Shown here in pieces: positions 34,567 through 43,250 of a stretch of 64,000 nucleotides of DNA. The translations under genes and the position numbers were made by a program. The notes under the pieces were generated by a model. The model made no database searches and was not told the DNA's origin. It worked only from the letters and a program-made list of their open reading frames with translations. Source of the stretch: Centipeda artemidis DSM 19719 (GTDB taxonomy: Bacteria; Bacillota; Negativicutes; Selenomonadales; Selenomonadaceae); assembly GCF_000426665.1 (NCBI RefSeq), contig NZ_AUFU01000003.1, positions 1 to 64,000 on the forward strand, written 5' to 3'. Position 1 is the first letter of the stretch, and each line of letters starts with the position of its first letter.

Positions 34567-35631
34567 TCACTCGTGCAGAATCATCTTGAGGTCGGCATCC
34601 GTCAGCGTGTATGAGAAGAATTTCTCATAGAAGCTGCGCAGATCGTCCGTCAGACGGTAGTCGCCGAACACATCCGGATGCAGTTTCTGCGCGACCCACT
34701 TGATCATCAGCGGCGTCTCGACGCAGGGCGCATCCCAGCGATAGAGGCCATTCGGCGCCTTGTAGACACGTCCCTCGCGCACCGCCTTGATGTTCTTCCA
34801 GTTCTGCCCCTCCAGTTTATCCTCGAAGAGATCGGCTGGCTGAATCGGATCAAAATTGCTGAGGATGATGACATCAGGATCCCACGCGGCAATCTGCTCC
34901 ATCGTGACGGGCGTCCACTGCACCTGCACGTCCTTTGCAGGGTTCGTGCCGCCCGCCGTCTCGATCATCATCGTGTTGACGCTTCCGCCCGCTGCAACCT
35001 TCAGATCACGATCGCGCAGGTAGAGCACCTTCGGCTTCGCCTTGCCTGCAAGCGCCGCTTTTTTCCCGTCGAAATACGCCATCGTGTCCTGCTGAAACCC
35101 CACCAGATCCTCGGCGCGCTGCTCCTTGCCGAGCACCTGCCCGAGGACGCGGATGCCCTGCTGGACGTCCTCCATTGTGCCGTATTTCAGCGCAATCGTT
35201 GGAACCTTCAGCTTCTCGAGCTGCGCGATCTCATCCTCCTGATAGTTCCAGACGATGATGGCGCTCGGGTTCAGCTTGCCAAGCTCCTCCATGTGGAGGG
35301 AGAAATCCTGCCCGACGAAGTCTGTTGCGGCATTCGCCATCCCCGGCGCAAGCACCTTGAGCATGGACTTCTCATACGACGCCTTCGCCGACGGGTGCAT
35401 GCCCGCAATGCGATCCCCCGAGCCGTCCACCGCAAAGACAACGGATGCCCACGGGATCGGTACGACGGCCAGGCTCTTGACCTCTCCCGGCAAATGTACC
35501 TCACGCCCGGTCGTATCCGTCACGACCCGCTCCGCCTTGGGCGCGGGTGTCTGCTGCTGCCCGCATCCCGCGAGCACAGCGCAGAGGAGCATCAGCGCTG
35601 CAAGAAAACCAATTGGCAAACGATGTTTCAT
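34567..35631 (-). CDS. periplasmic substrate-binding lipoprotein of the FecB/BtuF class
   Basis: A 354-aa lipoprotein with signal and lipobox LCAVLAGCG (Cys near residue 23). Residues about 35-310 are the two-lobed helical-backbone fold (VVTDTTGREVHLPGEVKSLA opening). ATG 35631 is preferred over 35637 because GGAGG then sits 6 nt upstream. The ligand is unknown; iron-siderophore, heme, corrinoid and molybdate-type chelates are all handled by this fold. It lies between the receptor and the permease. Confidence 0.9.
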   Translation of the reverse strand: MKHRLPIGFLAALMLLCAVLAGCGQQQTPAPKAERVVTDTTGREVHLPGEVKSLAVVPIPWASVVFAVDGSGDRIAGMHPSAKASYEKSMLKVLAPGMANAATDFVGQDFSLHMEELGKLNPSAIIVWNYQEDEIAQLEKLKVPTIALKYGTMEDVQQGIRVLGQVLGKEQRAEDLVGFQQDTMAYFDGKKAALAGKAKPKVLYLRDRDLKVAAGGSVNTMMIETAGGTNPAKDVQVQWTPVTMEQIAAWDPDVIILSNFDPIQPADLFEDKLEGQNWKNIKAVREGRVYKAPNGLYRWDAPCVETPLMIKWVAQKLHPDVFGDYRLTDDLRSFYEKFFSYTLTDADLKMILHE

Positions 35632-35730
35632 GATCATCCTCCGAATCCGAATAAATTAGAATACGGGACCGCACCCCGCAGGCATATTCGCCTCAGAAAC
35701 GGTCCCGTCTGTATCTTCTGTGCTGCGCCG

Positions 35731-37944
35731 TCAGAGATCAAACGTCGCGGAGAGCATAAACGTCCGCGGCATCGAGAGCAGCAGCTTGCTCCCCTGTCCC
35801 GGCTGCAGAATCCAGTAGCTGCGGTTGAATACGTTGTAGACGGATGCCTGCACGGAGACCGGCGTCGTCCCGATCTTCGTCCGGTAGTTTGCAAAGAGAT
35901 CAAATACCGCCGAGGACGGCACAGAGAGTTCGCGGCGGCCGGTGCCGATGATCGTGCCGCGCGAGACGTAGTTCAGACGCCCCGTGATGGTCCAGTCCGC
36001 ATTCGGCATATACTCAACCCCCGCAACGGCGCTCCACGGCGCCGAGCTGTCCGTCGGCAGGCCGTCGTTTACGCCGCCCTGCGTCCGCTGCTGGCGCGCA
36101 TGGAGGTACTGAATCCCGCCGAATACGTTCCACTTCGGCGCGGCTGCGCCCGTGACGCTGAGATCGACGCCGCGGTAGCGGTTCTCGCCGTTGAGGCGGC
36201 GGAACTTCGTCCCCGGAACGGCAGGATTCGCGACATCGACATAGTTCGGCTGGTTCACGTCGAAATAGGCGAGCGCGGCATACATGCTGCCGAACTTGTA
36301 CTTTACGCCGACTTCCTTCTGCGTGACCTTTACTGCGGGGAGAATCGCCCCCTCGTTGACATAGCCGCTGCCGACCACCTGCCCGCGTGTCGTGGCTTTT
36401 GCATACGCGCCGTAGACCGAGAGGCGGTCCGTCGGCGCATAGGTCACGCCGAACGTGGGCGCATACTGCGTATCCTTTGTCTCGCTGCCTGCAGCTGCGC
36501 CGCGGTAGTTTCCGTGGCGGCGCGTGACGGCCGCGAGCAGATTCCACTTCCCGATCTTTACATTGTCCATCAGGTTGATGCTCGTATCCATCTCCTGATA
36601 CTGGAACTTCTGGCCAAGGCTGTCGGAGATGTCGTAGCTGTAGATCGAGGGCCGATAGATGATGCCGGAGTAGATATTGCCCGACACCTGCGCCCCCGCC
36701 CCATCGCGCCGCGTATTGTTGTACTGGACGCGCCACGAGCGGTCCACGGCGAGCGTCACGTCATGCTCCGCTGCGCCCGTGCGGAATTTATGGTTTACCC
36801 CGATCTGTCCGTAGCGGCTCTTGAGATAGAAATACTGCGACCAGACGCGGTTGTCGCGCAGGTTGCCGTCCCCATCGATCGTAACCTGAGTCCAGTAGAT
36901 GAAGCGGCGGTTCGTCATGTCGTTCGTACCCGCGTTCAGGAACCACTTCGTATGCGGATTGATCTTCTGCTCGTGGTTGAGCGTGATCTGATAGCCGTCC
37001 CAGTCGCTGTGCATGAGGTTCGGATCATCGTAGCTGCGGCTCGCATCGGGCGCATTCGGCACCTGCCGCGCCGTGCGCTGAATCTGGAAGCGCCGCTCCG
37101 TCCCGCGCAGATGATCCTTGTAATAGCCGCCGAAAAGATTCGTCGTGGTCTTCGGTGTCTCGCGGCTCACATCGACAAAGAGGTTGCTCTTTCTCCGTCC
37201 CGCACCGCTGACGGAGAAGTTCCCCTCGCTGTGCTCGCCGTAGACACGCACGCCGAACGTACCGTCACCGAGACCGCTGCGGTTCACATCGATATAGCTG
37301 CCGTAGTGGCCGTAGCCGCCCATCGTCTGCCGGTAGCGCGTGAAGTCGCCCTTCTCCGGGCGTTTCGTATAGAGATACACGGAGACCGGCTGACCCCCGT
37401 CCGGACCATTGTACGACTGCACCGAGCCGGACAGCGTCGCTGCAGGCCCGACCATCACATCGGCACGTCCAATCGTATTCGTCACGGGACCCGCTGCCAT
37501 GATGAAGAAGCCGGGCACATTGTTGAGGTACATCGCCGAACCGTTTGCAAGCATCCCGCGCGCGGAAAAATCCGTCTTAATGAGCGAAGTACCCACGCGC
37601 AGCGACGGCACATTGGCGAGTGCCTGATTGATGTCGCCCGCAGGCGCAACAAACGTGTCAAAATTCTTCGTCGTGAGGCTCTGCGCCGTATAGGGCACCT
37701 GCATCACATCCCGGTCGCCGAGGAGTCCGAAATGTGTCTCCTGCGCCTGAAATCCGCCCGGCAAAACGAGCCGTCCGTCCGTATCGGCAAGTGCACGCGT
37801 CCCCGTCACCGTAACTGCGGGCAGTTCATAGGTATCGACTTCCGCCTGCATCCTATCGCTCTGTATCTCAGGCTGTTCCGCACTTGCGATTCCGCTGCCC
37901 GCAAGCCATAGCGTAAGAAGAGATGCAATTTTTTTCTTTGTCAT
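35731..37944 (-). CDS. TonB-dependent outer-membrane receptor
   Basis: A 737-aa receptor. The signal peptide is about residues 1-22 (cleaved after ASA). A TonB-box-like ELPAVTVTG lies near 40-48. The plug is about 70-190 (VPYTAQSLTTKNF, INQALANVPSLRVG) and the 22-strand barrel runs to the end (SMPRTFMLSATFDL). The plug text resembles the siderophore-receptor subfamily. It shows an outer membrane and gives the importer below it a way in. Its own promoter lies upstream. Confidence 0.93.
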   Translation of the reverse strand: MTKKKIASLLTLWLAGSGIASAEQPEIQSDRMQAEVDTYELPAVTVTGTRALADTDGRLVLPGGFQAQETHFGLLGDRDVMQVPYTAQSLTTKNFDTFVAPAGDINQALANVPSLRVGTSLIKTDFSARGMLANGSAMYLNNVPGFFIMAAGPVTNTIGRADVMVGPAATLSGSVQSYNGPDGGQPVSVYLYTKRPEKGDFTRYRQTMGGYGHYGSYIDVNRSGLGDGTFGVRVYGEHSEGNFSVSGAGRRKSNLFVDVSRETPKTTTNLFGGYYKDHLRGTERRFQIQRTARQVPNAPDASRSYDDPNLMHSDWDGYQITLNHEQKINPHTKWFLNAGTNDMTNRRFIYWTQVTIDGDGNLRDNRVWSQYFYLKSRYGQIGVNHKFRTGAAEHDVTLAVDRSWRVQYNNTRRDGAGAQVSGNIYSGIIYRPSIYSYDISDSLGQKFQYQEMDTSINLMDNVKIGKWNLLAAVTRRHGNYRGAAAGSETKDTQYAPTFGVTYAPTDRLSVYGAYAKATTRGQVVGSGYVNEGAILPAVKVTQKEVGVKYKFGSMYAALAYFDVNQPNYVDVANPAVPGTKFRRLNGENRYRGVDLSVTGAAAPKWNVFGGIQYLHARQQRTQGGVNDGLPTDSSAPWSAVAGVEYMPNADWTITGRLNYVSRGTIIGTGRRELSVPSSAVFDLFANYRTKIGTTPVSVQASVYNVFNRSYWILQPGQGSKLLLSMPRTFMLSATFDL

Positions 37945-37985
37945 GTTCTAATCCCCTTTGATGTCGTCAACTAGAATTGTTTCAT

Positions 37986-38014
37986 ACTTTATCATAATCA
38001 CTTGATTAGAACAA
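37986..38014 (-). promoter_or_regulatory. promoter of the TonB-dependent receptor gene with Fur-like box
   Basis: Minus strand: TTGTTC, 17-nt spacer, TAAAGT. A stretch at 37987-38005 matches the 19-bp E. coli Fur consensus at 11 positions, with a good core (ATCATAATCA). A 9-bp inverted repeat GTTCTAATC (37945-37953) / GATTAGAAC (38004-38012) spans the promoter and the start region. Confidence 0.6.
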
Positions 38015-38032
38015 TCGAAAAGATTAAAATCA

Positions 38033-39664
38033 TTATTTCAGTTTTTTTGAAGTATCCCCCCCTCCCTGTATGCCAAGAAATGCGGCGAGCGCCCTCCGGA
38101 ACGCCGCACCCAAGACGCCCCCGTCCGCGCACACAGCATCTCTGCCGGAGAGGTACCCGGTCGGTAGCGGCAACAGGCGTTTCTCGCCGAACACGATACA
38201 GAATGCAGGATCAGCGACCACGATATCAGCCGCATTCCACAGCGGCTCTAATTCTTCACGGGTTTGAAAGCACAATATTTCCTCACGCCCTGCCGCACGG
38301 CGATAGAGTTCCGCCGTCTCATCCGTCCACGCGTACGCCGCGCACCGAATGTCACAATACCCGTAAGCGCGCAGGACGCACACGATGGCACGCGAGGCAA
38401 TCGGATCGCCGATGAGGAGAATACGTTCGCTGTTCCGCCCATATGATTTACTCCCTGCGGTCTCCTGCGCCGCATTCGCCCGGTACGTCCTGCCGAGCAT
38501 CTTTGCCGCCGTCCGCTCCCATGCCGCTTTGCCCTGCGCACCGAGCGGCAGCGTTTGCAGCACAGGAATATCGTAAGTGTCATGCAGCCAGTCTGCCGCA
38601 GGCAGTCCCGCAGCTGATACGCACCAAGCAAGCACGGGGCGTTCCGAAAGAACATCTCGCCCCGCTATATGCATCCTATATCCGCGCTTTGCAAAAAAAT
38701 CTTCCGCCGCTGCAAACTGTGCGCACGCACCGACAAGCATCTCGCTCCAACCGAGCACATACACACAGGATGATGTCGTCCCCCAATCTGCCGCAGCCTC
38801 CCATACCAAGGACAGAGACGCCGCCGCAATCCCCGTGACGGCATCCTGAAAGCCGCTCGTCGGGAAAAACTTCCCCTTGCAGCCGCAGGACGACAAATTT
38901 TCTAAGATAAATTCCTCCTGCATCCCCATGAATGCAGGCACGGGTGAGCCGAGAAGGTTCAGCTTTTGGAATGCGGCGCCCTCCGCAAGTTCTTCCACCT
39001 GCGTGCGTATCGTCTCTTCCATGCCGAAGATATAGTCCTCCGCCGCGGGAAGCGCGGCATAGACGTCCCGCCGTTCCCGCGTCATATCCATACGCGCGAT
39101 GGGGCTGCGGCAGCCCGACGGTGTGACAAGCACATTCGCCGTATCCGCTGCGCGCAGGAAATCCGCTGCGCCCGCAATATCGCTCATGGGCGGCGGCAGA
39201 GATATATCCGCCTCGATGCACGTCTCCTCCGGCGGCAGGCTGCGCAGTATATCCTCCGCCGTCTCGTGCGGCATGGCGTCCGCCTTGGCAAGAGGTCCGC
39301 GGAAAAAACAGCGCACGACGCATCCCGTCTCCGCCGAAAGGCGCGCCTCTATATCCGCGAAGTCAAGCCGCACGAGGATATCGAGGCAGGAGAGATAGAT
39401 GACGATCACACGCACACCGGGGAGATTTCCCGCCGCGCGCACCACATCCCGCAGCTTTTCCTCCATCGTACCGACGACATAGTCCTCCTCGCGCAGGATA
39501 ACATAACGCAGCTGCGAAAGCACGCCGCGCAGCGCGGCTCTTTGATAGAGGCTGCGCAGACAGATCAGCGCTCCCGGGATGACGAGAACGAGATCGCGGC
39601 GCCGGCACAGAAGATCCATACTCGTATCAAACGACGTGATTTCCTCGGCAGCTATCTGTTCCAT
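38033..39664 (-). CDS. nitrogenase-component-1-like protein with duplicated N-terminal module
   Basis: About 543 aa, resembling the nitrogenase/protochlorophyllide-reductase component 1 superfamily. Counting from the upstream Met at 39670, one module has Cys37 (PGALICLR), EEDYVVGTMEEKL at 61-73 and Cys95 (IYLSCLDIL). A second has Cys187 (PSGCRSPI), AEDYIFGMEETI at 210-221 and GSPVPAFMG at 241-249, where the second Cys is replaced. A Rossmann-type remainder follows (QDAVTGIAAASLSLV, ERILLIGDPIASRAI). ATG 39664 has GAGGAG 8 nt upstream. No NifH-like ATPase or second subunit is encoded nearby, so nitrogen fixation is not implied. The role is unknown; it may process the imported chelate. Confidence 0.72.
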   Translation of the reverse strand: MEQIAAEEITSFDTSMDLLCRRRDLVLVIPGALICLRSLYQRAALRGVLSQLRYVILREEDYVVGTMEEKLRDVVRAAGNLPGVRVIVIYLSCLDILVRLDFADIEARLSAETGCVVRCFFRGPLAKADAMPHETAEDILRSLPPEETCIEADISLPPPMSDIAGAADFLRAADTANVLVTPSGCRSPIARMDMTRERRDVYAALPAAEDYIFGMEETIRTQVEELAEGAAFQKLNLLGSPVPAFMGMQEEFILENLSSCGCKGKFFPTSGFQDAVTGIAAASLSLVWEAAADWGTTSSCVYVLGWSEMLVGACAQFAAAEDFFAKRGYRMHIAGRDVLSERPVLAWCVSAAGLPAADWLHDTYDIPVLQTLPLGAQGKAAWERTAAKMLGRTYRANAAQETAGSKSYGRNSERILLIGDPIASRAIVCVLRAYGYCDIRCAAYAWTDETAELYRRAAGREEILCFQTREELEPLWNAADIVVADPAFCIVFGEKRLLPLPTGYLSGRDAVCADGGVLGAAFRRALAAFLGIQGGGDTSKKLK

Positions 39665-39680
39665 ACGCATCTCTCCTCAA

Positions 39681-39715
39681 TAAAAAAAGCACCCCGGCGC
39701 ATCGCTGCGCCGAGA
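39681..39715 (-). terminator. hairpin terminator between lysR and the nitrogenase-like gene
   Basis: A 10-bp stem with two G-T pairs (39692-39701 with 39706-39715) and tetraloop, then GTGC and seven T on the minus strand. The T run ends 18 nt before the next start codon, leaving no room for another promoter. Confidence 0.75.
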
Positions 39716-39729
39716 CCTCCGGTCAACCG

Positions 39730-40629
39730 CTAGCAACTGTCCGCCGTGTCCTTATACTCCGACAAAACGTCGAAAAAGAGTGTCATCGCGGGGCTGTGCC
39801 ATTTATTTTTTCGTGTGCCGCAAAAGGATCGGACGTGTATCTTTTCCGACGGAACGACGGCAAGCGCCTTGCGCGTTACGCGATCCTGCACGACGAAATC
39901 CGGCAGGAGCGCGACGCCCATGTCGTTTTCGATAAGGTTGATGATGGTCTGCGTGCTGCGCAGCTCGATGGTATTGTCAAATGTGATCTCTTTTTTGCTC
40001 AGATAATCGTCGAGCAGGGCGCGAATCTCTCCCGGCATCGGCGTCGAAACGCGCGTGATGTCCGCGACGGTTTGTCCGCTCGTCTTCATATCGGGGCAGC
40101 GCATGGCAACCGACGGCGACGCGTAAAAATGCGCCGTGCTGCTCTCAAATGCCCGAAAATCGAGTTGTTCCCGGTCTTTCTCATGCACGCTGTAGACAAA
40201 CCCGATGTCGACGGTATCCTCGTGCAGCGCCGTCACGACATCGCGGCTCGTCAGCGAACGCAGGCGCAGATCCACGTGGGGCGCCTGTCTGTGCAGGCGC
40301 TTGAGGAGTGCGGGCAGGCGAAAACAGAGCATGGATTCGGGCGCGCCGATGGTAAGCGCCCCGCGATAATCCGAAATGTCGTATTGAAAATTTTGGATCT
40401 TGTGCGCGGCTTCGAGCACCTCGTCCACATACGGAACAAGAGCCTCCCCCGCCTGCGTTAAAATCATGCGGCGGCCGCTCTTTTCAAAGATCCGCACGCC
40501 CGCAGCCTCCTCGAGCTGCGCAACGTGAAAGGTGATCGTGGACGGGGTATAGTTGAGCCGCCGAGCTGCCTTTGAAAAACTGCCCGTGCGGATAATGGTC
40601 TTAAATGTCGTCAGGATTTTGAGTTCCAT
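39730..40629 (-). CDS. LysR-family transcriptional regulator
   Basis: A 299-aa regulator with an N-terminal winged HTH (about residues 15-60; GSFSKAARRLNYTPSTITFH) and a LysR substrate-binding domain (about 90-290). It is on the same strand and directly upstream of the nitrogenase-like gene. LysR genes are more often divergent from their targets, so autoregulated co-expression is possible. Its effector is not evident. Confidence 0.9.
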   Translation of the reverse strand: MELKILTTFKTIIRTGSFSKAARRLNYTPSTITFHVAQLEEAAGVRIFEKSGRRMILTQAGEALVPYVDEVLEAAHKIQNFQYDISDYRGALTIGAPESMLCFRLPALLKRLHRQAPHVDLRLRSLTSRDVVTALHEDTVDIGFVYSVHEKDREQLDFRAFESSTAHFYASPSVAMRCPDMKTSGQTVADITRVSTPMPGEIRALLDDYLSKKEITFDNTIELRSTQTIINLIENDMGVALLPDFVVQDRVTRKALAVVPSEKIHVRSFCGTRKNKWHSPAMTLFFDVLSEYKDTADSC

Positions 40630-40741
40630 GCGTTTTCCTCATAATATACGCGCAATATACGGCAGATTCGGATGGAAAAGGCTGCAACTCATCTTTTCAT
40701 ATGTATTTTCTATCTCTAGCGTGACGGCTTTCCCTGCGGGT

Positions 40742-41275
40742 TTATTTCTTTCTGCGCAGTTCCTCGAGACGCGCGACGGTATCGGTGTCCAGCCGCTCAT
40801 GCACCTCGATGCGTCCTGCGGGCTGCGTATGCGTGCCGATGTATTCCGCCTTCATCAGTTTCTTTGCTTTTTTGACGGCGCGGCGCAGTTCGGGCGAGGG
40901 GATGCGGTAAGCGCCCGCGCCGAGGATAACGCTCTGCTCGGCGCCGTCGGAGGTGACGACGTGAACTTCACGCCCATCGCGTACCGCACGATAGGCGAGG
41001 CGCTCGATGCAGCTGTCCGCCGTCTCGCCCGCGCCGGTGTAAATCACGCGCAGGCGTCGTCCGAGCTCGATGACGCGCTCTTCATCTTCAGTAAAGAGTG
41101 CATCAAAGACAATCGTCATTTCGTAGTTTTCAAATGCACCGTATTCGGCGAGAATGCGAACGAGCACGTCGCGCGCCTCGTCGAGGTTGCCGCGCAGCCG
41201 GATCAGCTCCGGCCACGCGTTGATGACATTGTAGCCGTCGACGATATAGTATTCGCATTCCCTTATCCTAGCCAT
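40742..41275 (-). CDS. YacP-like NYN-domain ribonuclease
   Basis: A 177-aa protein with a PIN/NYN fold: EYYIVDGYNVINAWPEL near residue 8 with the first acidic residue, TIVFDAL near 55, and VVTSDGAEQ near 106. YacP (Rae1) of Bacillus cleaves mRNA in the ribosomal A site. ATG 41275 overlaps the rlmB stop by 8 nt. The cysS-mrnC-rlmB-yacP order, with thyX inserted here, is conserved in Firmicutes. Confidence 0.88.
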   Translation of the reverse strand: MARIRECEYYIVDGYNVINAWPELIRLRGNLDEARDVLVRILAEYGAFENYEMTIVFDALFTEDEERVIELGRRLRVIYTGAGETADSCIERLAYRAVRDGREVHVVTSDGAEQSVILGAGAYRIPSPELRRAVKKAKKLMKAEYIGTHTQPAGRIEVHERLDTDTVARLEELRRKK

Positions 41276-42068
41276 GCGGCACCGCGTCTTTCGCTGTGCG
41301 CTGGCGCATCGCCTCGTACATGAGGATCGCCCCTGCGACGGACGCATTAAGCGAGTTGATCTTCCCGCGCATGGGCAGGCGCACGGTAAAGTCGCAGAGC
41401 TCGCGCGTGAGGCGGCTCATACCGCGTCCCTCGCTGCCGATGACGAGAACGAGCGCACCCGTCAGGTTCGCCTTGTCATAGGTATCGCTTCCCGCCATAT
41501 CCGCCCCCGCGATCCAAAAGCCCTCTTCCTTCAGTGCGCGCATGGTCTGCGCGACGTTGCCGATGTGCGCGACGGGGACGTATTCGAGCGCACCTGCGGA
41601 GACGCGTGCCACCGTCTCGGTGAGCGGGACACTGTGCCGGCGCGGGAGGAGAATACCATGTACCCCCGCCGCGTCCGCCGTCCGCAGCAAGGCGCCGAGG
41701 TTGTGCGGATCTTCGATGCCGTCGAGGAGCAGCAGCAACGGCTCTTCTCCACGCGCCCGTACCGCAGAGATGATCTCTTCGACCGGCACATAGGAGACGG
41801 GTGCGGCGTAGGCAAGCATCCCACCGTGCCGTGCCCCCTGCGCCGCCGCATCAAGCTTTGCGCGCGATACGATGTCGACCGTAATGTCATGCGCGCGGGC
41901 AAGATCGCGCAGCTCCCGCACGCCGCTGCCATGCAGTCCGTCCGCGATGAGAATGCGGTTGATTCCGCGCCCCGCCTTGATCGCCTCGGTGATCGCATGA
42001 CGCCCCGCGAGGATTCCCGCAGGAGGATCGACCGAATGCTCCTCAATGTGCCGGTTTTCCTGTTTCAT
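41268..42068 (-). CDS. rlmB: 23S rRNA (guanosine2251-2'-O)-methyltransferase
   Basis: A SPOUT methyltransferase of 266 aa. An N-terminal substrate-binding domain starts with ILAGRHAITEAIKAG. The SpoU motifs are LDGIEDPHNLGALLRTADAA near residue 115, LVIGSEGRGMSRL near 210 and MRGKINSLNASVAGAI near 240. ATG 42068 has GAGAGGAG upstream and removes a 19-residue extension that overlaps thyX. Confidence 0.92.
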   Translation of the reverse strand: MKQENRHIEEHSVDPPAGILAGRHAITEAIKAGRGINRILIADGLHGSGVRELRDLARAHDITVDIVSRAKLDAAAQGARHGGMLAYAAPVSYVPVEEIISAVRARGEEPLLLLLDGIEDPHNLGALLRTADAAGVHGILLPRRHSVPLTETVARVSAGALEYVPVAHIGNVAQTMRALKEEGFWIAGADMAGSDTYDKANLTGALVLVIGSEGRGMSRLTRELCDFTVRLPMRGKINSLNASVAGAILMYEAMRQRTAKDAVPHG

Positions 42069-42117
42069 GCCCGCGCTCCTCTCAGCGTTCCTATATGTAT
42101 TCTCAGCCGCACGGCGC

Positions 42118-42756
42118 TTATGCACGCGGGATATATGTTTCGAGCCATGGTTCCTCTGCGACGATGAGATCGCGCATACGGAGCATCATTTCTTTGATCT
42201 CCCACTGCGCCCCCGGCGTCGTGACACGTTTTTCATAGACGTCCATGAAGGAGCGCAGATTGAGCGTCGTAACGAAATTCGTGCACGCGCCGCCCGGCAG
42301 AACAAACCGCGCATCCTGTTTAGCAACGCCGAGCGAGAGCAGATCGTCATACGCCGATTGGATCGCCTTCATGCACTCCATATAACGTGTATGCGCTTCC
42401 CCGTTTTCCATCACGGTATGTGGAACGACATGACCAAAGAGACCGCCCGGCTGCTTCTCGGACTGCTCGGAAACATAGCGTTGGCTCTGCACGCTCAGCG
42501 ACACCCCGATGCGGTGGCGGCTGTACTGCGCGAGGAGTGTGCGCGAGACGTTCTTCACTGCAAATGTCATGGCGCAGTGCTCGATGACGCTCAGGTGCTT
42601 GCTCTTCATAATGCGGTCGATGAGGCGCAGCATCTCTTCGTCCGTCTTTTCCTGTACGATGAGCTCGATAGGGGAGTCCGCACTGTAGCAGGTGCGCGCT
42701 GCTGTCCAGCAGGTTCTGAGGTAGTTTGGCGTCTTTGAAATGAGTTTAATTTCCAT
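42118..42756 (-). CDS. thyX: flavin-dependent thymidylate synthase
   Basis: It makes dTMP from dUMP using FAD and methylenetetrahydrofolate. The 212-aa protein has the ThyX signature RHRIGVSLSVQSQRY near residue 80, with HLSVIEHCAMTF upstream for dUMP/FAD binding. It overlaps mrnC by 11 nt. It is inserted in an otherwise standard cysS-mrnC-rlmB-yacP order. Confidence 0.95.
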   Translation of the reverse strand: MEIKLISKTPNYLRTCWTAARTCYSADSPIELIVQEKTDEEMLRLIDRIMKSKHLSVIEHCAMTFAVKNVSRTLLAQYSRHRIGVSLSVQSQRYVSEQSEKQPGGLFGHVVPHTVMENGEAHTRYMECMKAIQSAYDDLLSLGVAKQDARFVLPGGACTNFVTTLNLRSFMDVYEKRVTTPGAQWEIKEMMLRMRDLIVAEEPWLETYIPRA

Positions 42757-43243
42757 TGTGATTGTTCCTTATCTGTTCCATCATCTCTTTAGCGATGATT
42801 TGAAACGCTGCTTCCGCGATCTCTTCGAGCCGTGCCGTCTCTCCGCGCATATAGAACGATCCGAGCAGCGCCTCAAAACCGGTGCTCGTGTGGTACTCTG
42901 CAACCGTCGCGCTGCGCGGCGCATGGCTCTTCGTATTGCGCGCCCGGCGGTAAATTGTCCGCTCCTCCTCCGAGAGCATCGACTCGATGCCGCGGTATGC
43001 CTTCGCCTGCCAGACTGCCGAGACGATCTGCGCGCTAAACGTATCGAGGATCTGCACCTTTGCCTGCTCGTAGGCAAGCAGCCGCATCCGCACATAGAGA
43101 TGAAAATACGCGTCCCCCACGTAGGCGAGCACGAGCGGATGCACCTCCCGCGCATCAACCGTCTCGTAGCGTGTGATGATATTCCCCTCAGCATCCGGCG
43201 CGAACATCATATGCACAAGCTCTTGAAAGCGTTCAAATTTCAT
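42746..43243 (-). CDS. mrnC: mini-ribonuclease III
   Basis: It matures 23S rRNA ends. The 165-aa protein has one RNase III domain without a dsRNA-binding domain. LVLAYVGDAYFHLYVRMRLL near residue 38 carries the catalytic Asp, and STGFEALLGSFYMRGET near 120 is the second acidic motif. The true start is ATG 43243, 7 nt after the cysS stop; the long in-frame extension upstream is inside cysS. Confidence 0.93.
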   Translation of the reverse strand: MKFERFQELVHMMFAPDAEGNIITRYETVDAREVHPLVLAYVGDAYFHLYVRMRLLAYEQAKVQILDTFSAQIVSAVWQAKAYRGIESMLSEEERTIYRRARNTKSHAPRSATVAEYHTSTGFEALLGSFYMRGETARLEEIAEAAFQIIAKEMMEQIRNNHNGN

Positions 43244-43250
43244 ACTGCGG

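Noticed and set aside
34678-37911. A 1077-aa open frame on the plus strand opposite the binding-protein and TonB receptor genes
   Set aside because: It runs antisense to two clear genes, is Arg/His-rich, and has no ribosome site or domain. It is a shadow created by GC-biased third codon positions.
38033-39664. Evidence for nitrogen fixation
   Set aside because: Only one component-1-like gene is present, with no nifH, nifB, nifE or nifN in the window and a lost Cys in the second module. It is nitrogenase-like, not nitrogenase.
40630-40741. A promoter or operator for lysR in the 112-bp gap
   Set aside because: TATATT-like sequences exist, but no pair with acceptable spacing was convincing.
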